This document shows, one piece after another, positions 33,913 to 38,835 of a DNA stretch of 38,835 bases. The stretch is from contig JAFXKY010000049.1 in the NCBI GenBank assembly GCA_017531485.1, positions 1 to 38,835 of the forward strand, given 5' to 3'. The position numbers were made by a program, and so were the translations under genes. Under the pieces are notes generated by a model. That model saw only the letters and a list, made by a program, of their open reading frames with translations. It searched no databases and was not told the DNA's origin. The number at the start of each line of letters is the position of its first letter. Positions within the stretch are counted from its first letter, which is position 1. Source of the DNA: Eubacteriaceae bacterium (GTDB lineage Bacteria > Bacillota > Clostridia > Eubacteriales > Anaerofustaceae).

Positions 33913-35220
33913 ATGAGCGAACATCTTAAACACCTAAAAAAACTCTCCACGATCCGCTCAGGCAAAAATATCAAATTCCTCACCCCTGCCGTATATTCCG
34001 GCGGATGGTGCCCGATGAGGGTTGCCTGCAATATCGTGGAAGACATAGAAGGAGTTTCCTACCTTATGGTAGGAATGCCGGAATGTGCTACGCACTCCCG
34101 CGGAATGAATTCCCTTCCGGAAGGCCCCAACGGAGAACTCAGATGGCTTTATGTTCTTGACGCAAACGAGGTTATCTTCGGTTGCAGAAACGGTGTAATA
34201 GAGGCGCTGAAAGAAATGGATGCCGCAGGCGCAAAGGCGATACTCATGATCGCAACCTGTGTAACTGACCTCATCGGTGAAGACTTCGAAGGCATCATCA
34301 GCGAAGTTCAGCCGAAGATGAACGCAAGACTTTCTTACGTAACCCTCGGTCAGTTCAAAAATTTCGGAAGCGGAATCGGAACATGGAAAGTTGCTGAAGC
34401 GCTCGGAGAATTCATGCTCCCGAGAGAGAAGAAAGAAAAAGTCGCGAACCTTCTGTTCCTCGAACCGTGGAGAACGAAAGGATCCCCCCTTGAACTGCCG
34501 CTTATCATAGATGCTCTCGAAAGAAGAGGCGTCACCGTCAGAAAGATCGCCGCAGGAGCAACCCTTGAAGATTATATGGATGCGCCGGATGCTGCGCTCA
34601 ATCTCGTAACGACTTCATACACCCAGCCTCTCGCTGCGAAGATGCAGGACCGTTTCGGCACGCCTTACAGCCCGCTTCACAACGCGTTCACCGTTGAAGA
34701 CATCGACAAGGTATATAAGGAAATCGAAGATATTCTCGGCATCTCCCTCGAAGGCGAATTTGACGGATGGAGAAAGAAAGCCGTTGAGCTGGAAGAAAGG
34801 GCGAAGAAGGAGCTGGGCGGAAAGACATTCGTCATGATAACGGAAGTTGACATGCCTGTTGCGCTGACGAAATATCTCGTCGGTTTCGGAATGAAGCCGC
34901 TTCTCATCAATGTTGACGACATTCATAACGAAGACATCGGTTTTGCAAAGGAAATGAAAGCTGAGGGAATCGATCCTCCTGCTTGCAGAATAATGTATAT
35001 CGAAAAGGACCTCGAGATCGTCAGGGAACTTCAGCCGGACATCGTCTTCGGATATGTTGACAAACCAGTAACCGACATCAAACTCGCAGAGGAAATGGGT
35101 GACTTCTTCGGAATCACAGGTTACGAAAGAACAGTAGGAATATTATCACGCATCTTTACCGTTCTGGAAACGGGCAAGATGGGAGAAAGGTTGGATATCT
35201 ATGGGCCTGCACCGCTTTAA
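33913..35220 (+). CDS. NifD-like catalytic subunit of a nitrogenase-like reductase
   Basis: The 435-residue product belongs to the nitrogenase component 1 family but is about 50 residues shorter than NifD. Three conserved cysteines, Cys33 (GGWCPM), Cys58 (MPECATHS) and Cys116 (TCVTDLIGED), fall where NifD binds its P-cluster. The segment after LNLV (residues 229-232) has Thr-Thr where NifD has the His-Cys that holds FeMo-cofactor, and no counterpart of the C-terminal cofactor histidine region is visible. So it should bind a simple Fe-S cluster and an organic or tetrapyrrole-like substrate, not FeMo-co; that is inference. Start chosen at the ATG with GAGGG eight bases upstream; a GTG three codons earlier overlaps nifH-like. 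It overlaps the K-like gene by 20 bases. Confidence 0.92.
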   Translation: MSEHLKHLKKLSTIRSGKNIKFLTPAVYSGGWCPMRVACNIVEDIEGVSYLMVGMPECATHSRGMNSLPEGPNGELRWLYVLDANEVIFGCRNGVIEALKEMDAAGAKAILMIATCVTDLIGEDFEGIISEVQPKMNARLSYVTLGQFKNFGSGIGTWKVAEALGEFMLPREKKEKVANLLFLEPWRTKGSPLELPLIIDALERRGVTVRKIAAGATLEDYMDAPDAALNLVTTSYTQPLAAKMQDRFGTPYSPLHNAFTVEDIDKVYKEIEDILGISLEGEFDGWRKKAVELEERAKKELGGKTFVMITEVDMPVALTKYLVGFGMKPLLINVDDIHNEDIGFAKEMKAEGIDPPACRIMYIEKDLEIVRELQPDIVFGYVDKPVTDIKLAEEMGDFFGITGYERTVGILSRIFTVLETGKMGERLDIYGPAPL

Positions 35221-36439
35221 ACCCATGCCCTCTGGAAGAATGGGCATTTTCTGGACACTCGCAAGCATAAGCGAAGCCGCAGTAGTTGAATTCGGCTGTA
35301 TGGGACATAATATCTACAGCGGCGGCAACCTGCGTCGCGGCGGTATCTATGAAGGATACGGCGCTCCGCTTTACACTACATACATCGACGAGACCGACAT
35401 CGCCATGGGAGATACTTCCCGCCTTAAAGCGACGATCGCTCAGGTAATCAAAAACGACAAACCAAAGGCAATTTTCCTTCAGCCGTCGGCTGTACCGGAA
35501 GTTGTGGGAACGGATATGTACGCAGTGGCGAATGAACTGCAGTATGACTTTCCCGATACTCCCCTCATCCCCCTCGGTCACGGAAGCTTTGCCATTTCTC
35601 AGCAAAAAGGCGTTGAAGAGGCTTTAAAAGCTCTCGCTAAAGCTCTCCCGGAAGAAAGGGAAAAGACGGAAAAACCGACATACAACATCATCGGTTCATG
35701 CCCGGATCTTTTCAACTTCGCTTCCGACAGCCTTGAGATCCAGAGGCTCATGAAGGGCGCATTTGACATGGACATCGTCTGCGACTTTTCTTCAAAATGC
35801 AGCGTAACCGACATCAGAAACATGCCCTCCGCACACATCAACCTCGTCATCCGCCGGGAAGGCATCCCTGCGGCAAAATACCTTCAGAAGAAGTTCGGAA
35901 CGCCGTATATCTACGCGCGTCCCTACGGAATAAAAGGCACGACGAAGTGGCTTTGCGATATCGGCGAAATCCTCGGAACGGAACCGTGCAAGGAATTTAT
36001 CGATTTCGAAGAAAATCTGTGGAAACTGCAGTATGAGCCGGGAAGATATACTCTCGAAAACAATCAGTGGCAGTATCCCGACGAAGCGGTCCTTACTATC
36101 GGCGGACATTATGACGTAGTAAAAGGAATCCTCACTTTCGCAACGACGGAACTTCCAATCTCCAAAGGCACAGCATGGTGCAACTGCCCGGAAATGGGTG
36201 ATGAAGAAATTCCGTATTTCTCAGAAAAGGAATGGATCCCCGTCGTTCAGAACCACGACAAAGGATATCTCATGTTCAGCGGCGAAGCTCTCAAATGGGC
36301 AGGAAAGAACACACAGCTCCAGATCGCAAACCCGGACATCGCATACCGTATGCACCCGTATGACCCACCGTTTGTGGGATACCGTGGTGCGATAAATATC
36401 GTGAATAAATTACTTAATGAGTATGTGCTGAAGCACTAA
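35201..36439 (+). CDS. NifK-like catalytic subunit of a nitrogenase-like reductase
   Basis: The 412-residue product is in the nitrogenase component 1 family, beta-subunit side, and much shorter than NifK (about 520). Of the three P-cluster cysteines of NifK only the middle one remains, Cys33 (VEFGCMGHN); the first position has Pro8-Met9 and the third has Ser96-Ala97 in a segment (VPEVVGTDM) that otherwise matches NifK. With three cysteines from the D-like partner this gives four ligands for one [4Fe-4S] cluster at the interface. Other family stretches are TYIDETDIAMGDTSRLKATI and GGHYDVVKGI. The start lies inside the end of the D-like gene, so the two are translated in step. The last 60 residues are rich in Asn, Pro and Tyr (PDIAYRMHPYDPPFVGYRGA). 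A strong terminator follows. Confidence 0.9.
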   Translation: MGLHRFKPMPSGRMGIFWTLASISEAAVVEFGCMGHNIYSGGNLRRGGIYEGYGAPLYTTYIDETDIAMGDTSRLKATIAQVIKNDKPKAIFLQPSAVPEVVGTDMYAVANELQYDFPDTPLIPLGHGSFAISQQKGVEEALKALAKALPEEREKTEKPTYNIIGSCPDLFNFASDSLEIQRLMKGAFDMDIVCDFSSKCSVTDIRNMPSAHINLVIRREGIPAAKYLQKKFGTPYIYARPYGIKGTTKWLCDIGEILGTEPCKEFIDFEENLWKLQYEPGRYTLENNQWQYPDEAVLTIGGHYDVVKGILTFATTELPISKGTAWCNCPEMGDEEIPYFSEKEWIPVVQNHDKGYLMFSGEALKWAGKNTQLQIANPDIAYRMHPYDPPFVGYRGAINIVNKLLNEYVLKH

Positions 36440-36443
36440 AATT

Positions 36444-36467
36444 ATCCCCTCACAATAGTGAGGGGAT
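36444..36467 (+). terminator. Terminator of the nitrogenase-like operon
   Basis: 10-bp perfect stem ATCCCCTCAC/GTGAGGGGAT with an AATA loop, then TTTTTTC; four bases after the K-like stop codon. It closes a three-gene unit. A short stem at 36484-36496 may end the opposing RHH gene. Confidence 0.9.
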
Positions 36468-36494
36468 TTTTTCATAAAAAATAAGGGCAGTGCC

Positions 36495-36689
36495 CTATTC
36501 TTCCACCTTTACTATTTCAACCGCAGCTTCCAGAAGCATATTGATGAGTTCGTTTCTTGAACGGTTTGTCTTTTCGGAGAGTTCGTCAAGCTTTTCGATC
36601 AGCTCGTCTTTCATGCGTACAGAAACCACTTTGTGTCCGTCATCGCCGCGACGGGGATTTTTCTTCTTGATTCTGATTTCTTCTGACAT
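36495..36689 (-). CDS. Ribbon-helix-helix (CopG/Arc-type) regulator
   Basis: The 64-residue product has a basic N-terminal arm (IRIKKKNPRRGDD) then a ribbon KVVSVRMKDELIEKL and two helices (DELIEKLDELSEKTN, SRNELINMLLEAAVEIV), the RHH fold in which dimers insert the strand into the major groove. GAGGTG lies six bases before the ATG. It faces a disrupted small ORF across an AT-rich region full of TTATAGT repeats (36751-36797), probable binding sites. RHH proteins often control themselves plus a partner gene (antitoxin, plasmid copy or transporter); the partner here appears lost to an IS insertion. Confidence 0.88.
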   Translation of the reverse strand: MSEEIRIKKKNPRRGDDGHKVVSVRMKDELIEKLDELSEKTNRSRNELINMLLEAAVEIVKVEE

Positions 36690-36728
36690 GGCCCACCTCT
36701 GAAAAATTATTTACAATATCATTTTACC

Positions 36729-36797
36729 TTGACAAAGATCGTTTTAATATACTATACTGTTATAGTGTTTAGTATACTATATATTTATAGTTATAGT
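36729..36797 (+). promoter_or_regulatory. Promoter and repeat operator between the RHH gene and the disrupted ORF
   Basis: Rightward promoter TTGACA (36729-36734), 18 bp, TATACT (36753-36758). Around and after it are ACTATA/TATAGT arms (36751-36756, 36761-36766), a palindrome AGTATACT (36771-36778), and TTATAGT at 36760, 36785 and 36791. The spacing suits cooperative binding of RHH dimers. Confidence 0.6.
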
Positions 36798-36809
36798 CAG
36801 AGAGTTAAA

Positions 36810-36896
36810 ATGAAGTGGTCGCTGTCTGCGGCTAAAAAAACAGGCGAGCAATATAGTGTTACAATAAAAACGGACAATAAAAAGAGTCTATGGTAA
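36810..36896 (+). pseudogene. 5' fragment of a gene interrupted by the IS element
   Basis: An ATG 45 bases after the expected start of the rightward transcript opens 15 codons (MKWSLSAAKKTGEQY) that run into the left end of the IS; reading continues for 12 more codons inside the IS to a TAA in its first hairpin. Its promoter and operator are intact, so the original gene was probably a target of the RHH protein. No convincing remainder is found after the right IS end: a short open frame there (37907-37963) is out of phase. Identity unknown. Confidence 0.45.
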
Positions 36897-36914
36897 AATA
36901 ACCATAGGCTCTTT
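36881..36914 (+). repeat. Hairpin just inside the left end of the IS
   Basis: 14-bp stem (AAAGAGTCTATGGT against ACCATAGGCTCTTT, one G-U pair) with an AAAATA loop, followed by TTTGTT. Such stems near IS ends block read-through transcription into the transposase; it precedes the transposase start at 36930 by 15 bases. Confidence 0.7.
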
Positions 36915-36929
36915 GTTATAGGAGGAAAA

Positions 36930-37878
36930 ATGGCGAACAAAAAATACAGTGATGAGTTAAAACTGCAGGTAGTATAGGAATATCTTGCAGGTGGTAGCCC
37001 GACAGAGTTGGCAAGAAAATATGGAATCAGGGATGTGGACAGAATCAGATTCCGGAAGAAGCAGTATATCACCTACGGCTGCTTTCCCGATGGAAGAGGG
37101 AAAGGTTCTCCCGGAAGACCGGAACATAACAAGCTTGATGAAACGAAGAAGGATGCAGTTCTTTCTGTTTACAATGAGAAGAAAAGCAGAGGCAGGAGAC
37201 AGATAAAGATGATGCTGTCGACAAAATTCGACATACATATGAGTTTAGGGAGCGTACACAGATATATGAAGATATTAAATTTGAGGTCAATAATGAAGAA
37301 AATGCCTGAAAATAAGGGGAAAGATGATATAAAAAAAAGAAGAAGTACAAAATCCGAAGACATTCGCCAATGATTTAAACCGTGATTTTTGTACTTCAAA
37401 ACCGGGCCATAAATGTCTCACAGATATCACATACATCCCATGTACGGACGGAACATTGTTTCTGTCGTGCATAAAGGATATGCTTGACAAGTCTATTATA
37501 GCATATTATATGTCAAAAAGGAATGATACAGAGCTGGTAATGAAAACTTTATACATGGCGGAGCATCTGATAGGTGAAAACACGATATTGCATTCGGATC
37601 AGGGGAGTCAGTATGTATCGAAGGAGTATCAGGCGTATCTGAAAGAGAAAGGTATAACGGGAAGTATGTCAAGGAAAGGGACTCCGTACGACAATTCGCC
37701 GATGGAATCAGTCTTTTCGCTACTGAAGAATGAGGAACTTAAACTGAATGGACTTATGACGATGAAGCAGACAGAGAGAGTCGTCGAAGAATATATAAGA
37801 TATTACAATGAAGAAAGACCTCAGTGGGGATTAAAAAAGCAGACTCCTCACTCTGTTCGGAGTCTGCTTTTGGCTTAG
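36930..37878 (+). pseudogene. IS3-family transposase (orfA/orfB), broken
   Basis: It opens with AGGAGG and ATG. Codon 16 is an in-frame TAG (36975-36977) in the orfA helix-turn-helix (LQVV stop EYLAGGSPTELARKYGI). Soon after, GSPGRP leads straight into the orfB HTH_21 segment (VYNEKKSRGRRQIK), so the usual coiled coil is lost. Near the A8 run at 37331-37338 the frame shifts by +1; in the new frame the catalytic triad is intact: TDITYI, HSDQGSQY and the Glu of PMESVFSLLKNE. The shift is in the wrong direction for the family's programmed -1 frameshift, so it is damage. Confidence 0.85.
37835..37871 (+). terminator. Terminator inside the 3' end of the IS transposase
   Basis: 13-bp perfect stem AAAAGCAGACTCC/GGAGTCTGCTTTT with an 11-base loop, overlapping the last codons of orfB. 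Confidence 0.65.
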
Positions 37879-37964
37879 GCTTTTTTATTGTCCGTTTTTC
37901 TTGACACGGAGTAGCAAAAGCGTGTTGTTCTTAACGGAGAAATACAAAAACCGAGTAGGATAAG

Positions 37965-37985
37965 TTGCCGTGCCATAAACGGCAA
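37965..37985. repeat. Hairpin between the IS and the potassium transporter gene
   Basis: Perfect 7-base arms TTGCCGT/ACGGCAA with a 7-base loop, followed by TTATAAAA. It has no clear T-run; it may be a remnant terminator of the interrupted gene. Confidence 0.35.
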
Positions 37986-38075
37986 TTATAAAATTCAATG
38001 AATTGTGAAAGGCGTCGCAAAAATGCGGTGTTCTTTCTTTATGCAATCTTAATGTCATAAATTGCTTTCTTACAC

Positions 38076-38108
38076 CGTCTTAAAATTCAAAATAGTATAA
38101 TTAAGACG
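38076..38108 (+). promoter_or_regulatory. trkH-like promoter -10 flanked by an inverted repeat
   Basis: A perfect TATAAT (38096-38101) sits inside an inverted repeat with arms CGTCTTAA (38076-38083) and TTAAGACG (38101-38108). No good -35 box is present 17 bp upstream, so an activator or repressor acting through the repeat is possible. The stretch 37986-38075 shows nothing clear; I saw no ydaO-type c-di-AMP riboswitch. Confidence 0.45.
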
Positions 38109-38134
38109 ACAAAAGGAAGATAAGGAGAAGCGTT

Positions 38135-38835
38135 ATGGCGGATCTGATACATAAAAAGAGGGGCCTGACCTCGTTTCAAATCATCATACTCGGCTTTGCA
38201 GGAGTCATACTTGCGGGTGCGTTATTACTGATGCTCCCCATATCAACGAAAAGCGGTATCGTAACACCGTTTAACGAAGCGTTATTTACCTCAACCTCGG
38301 CAGTGTGCGTTACAGGGCTTGTAGTTCAGGATACAGCCACATATTGGTCGGTGTTTGGTCAAAGCGTTATTTTGGTTCTGATTCAAATCGGTGGTCTCGG
38401 AGTTATCACGGTTGCTGCATCCTTTGCTCTGCTTTCCGGAAGGAAAATATCCTTGATGCAACGCAGTACAATGCAGGAAGCTATAGCAGCTCCTAAAGTT
38501 GGTGGAATTGTTAGGCTAACCGGATTTGTACTAAAGGTAACATTTATTTTAGAACTGCTCGGTGCTGTTGTAATGATGCCAACCTTTATTTCTGATTACG
38601 GGATAAAAGGAATTTGGATGTCCTTCTTCCATTCTGTATCTGCCTTTTGTAATGCCGGATTTGACATTATGGGAACAGAAGGTGCGAAATATTCATCTCT
38701 CACTTCATATGCTACAAATCCAATAATCAATATTACAGTAATGTTTTTAATTATAATCGGCGGCATAGGGTTTCTTACCTGGGAAGATATTGCTGCCAAT
38801 AAATATCATTTCAAGCGTTACCGTATGCAGAGCAA
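38135..38835 (+). CDS. TrkH/KtrB family potassium uptake protein (partial, cut by the right edge)
   Basis: The first 233 residues of a K+ channel-like transporter subunit. After a short Lys-rich tail come membrane segments in the M1-P-M2 pattern: pore loop 1 is SAVCVTGLV (residues about 56-64) and pore loop 2 SAFCNAGFD, each with the selectivity-filter glycine. Intervening QIGGLGVITVA and IIGGIGFLTW are typical of KtrB/TrkH. It should import K+ with a cytoplasmic TrkA/KtrA-type gating ring, perhaps encoded just beyond the window. AAGGAG lies seven bases before the ATG. It shares no operon with the broken IS upstream. Confidence 0.93.
   Translation, partial: MADLIHKKRGLTSFQIIILGFAGVILAGALLLMLPISTKSGIVTPFNEALFTSTSAVCVTGLVVQDTATYWSVFGQSVILVLIQIGGLGVITVAASFALLSGRKISLMQRSTMQEAIAAPKVGGIVRLTGFVLKVTFILELLGAVVMMPTFISDYGIKGIWMSFFHSVSAFCNAGFDIMGTEGAKYSSLTSYATNPIINITVMFLIIIGGIGFLTWEDIAANKYHFKRYRMQS

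Larger units (their letters stand above)
36857..37906 (+). mobile_element. Decayed IS3-family insertion sequence
   Basis: About 1050 bp bounded by imperfect inverted repeats that start TGTTA at 36857 and end TGACA at 37906 and share AAAAACGGACAATAAAAA near each tip. The transposase has the IS3 rve domain. It is shorter than usual for the family (1.2-1.5 kb) because the orfA coiled-coil region seems to be missing. It has a hairpin near each end. I see no target duplication: the flanking triplets are TAG and CGG. With a stop codon and a frameshift it should not move unaided. Confidence 0.85.

Noticed and set aside
33165-36439. True nitrogen fixation genes (nifHDK)
   Set aside because: The D-like protein lacks the FeMo-cofactor cysteine, the K-like protein lacks two P-cluster cysteines, both are short, and no nifB, nifE or nifN lies nearby.
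37331-37338. Programmed frameshift signal in the IS transposase
   Set aside because: The needed shift is +1, not the -1 used by IS3 elements, and it falls inside the orfB region rather than at the orfA/orfB junction; an indel in the A8 run is simpler.
37907-38134. c-di-AMP (ydaO) riboswitch before the potassium transporter
   Set aside because: The region is too short and lacks the long multi-stem core and conserved G-rich segments; only two small stems are seen.

Overview
The window comes from an anaerobic Firmicute, most likely a member of the Clostridia. The signs are strong AGGAGG-type ribosome binding sites, near-consensus sigma-A promoters, a rpsF-ssb-rpsR operon, a transketolase split into two subunits, mini-ribonuclease III, DegV, DUF1836 and BofA family proteins, and a 2[4Fe-4S] clostridial-type ferredoxin. 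I cannot name a genus from the sequence alone. Most of the window is ordinary core chromosome; the accessory part is the last 6 kb.

Left part (1-5400): a strong promoter with phased A-tracts fires out of the left edge. Then come a MATE exporter, a YbaK-type tRNA deacylase, a lipoprotein facing a small Cro/CI-type regulator across a palindromic operator, and a second MATE exporter whose short leader is almost entirely two matched hairpins (a riboswitch-like element). 5400-11839 is a leftward operon glmU-prs-tktN-tktC-VTT protein-pyrG, which links UDP-GlcNAc, PRPP, pentose phosphate and CTP supply. murC and a DUF2284 protein follow on the plus strand. Two tandem paralogous membrane-anchored helical-repeat proteins (14161-16024) sit behind a promoter overlapped by an inverted repeat and a possible 16-residue leader peptide. 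ttcA-like and proC form the next leftward pair.

Middle (17838-32826): an apparent small RNA, a small membrane protein, rpsF-ssb-rpsR, and the leftward operon yicC-gmk-uvrC-murA-MBL hydrolase behind a consensus promoter. Then mltG-trmR, a divergent DUF1836/degV pair with twin palindromes over both -35 boxes, an unrecognised 159-residue protein, a ferredoxin, ispF-cysS-mrnC, and a BofA-like membrane protein.

Right part (32849-38835): tRNA-Thr(GGT), then a three-gene nitrogenase-like operon (NifH-, NifD- and NifK-like; 33165-36439) with its own promoter and terminator. The reductase keeps its P-loop and both cluster cysteines. The D and K proteins keep a 3 Cys + 1 Cys pattern that suggests one interface [4Fe-4S] cluster, as in chlorophyllide oxidoreductase, and they lack the FeMo-cofactor cysteine. 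No cofactor-assembly genes are present. This is therefore a two-component reductase of unknown substrate and the best candidate here for an undescribed system. It is followed by a ribbon-helix-helix regulator with an AT-rich repeat operator, an ORF cut by a decayed IS3-family element, and the start of a TrkH/KtrB-type potassium transporter that runs off the right edge.
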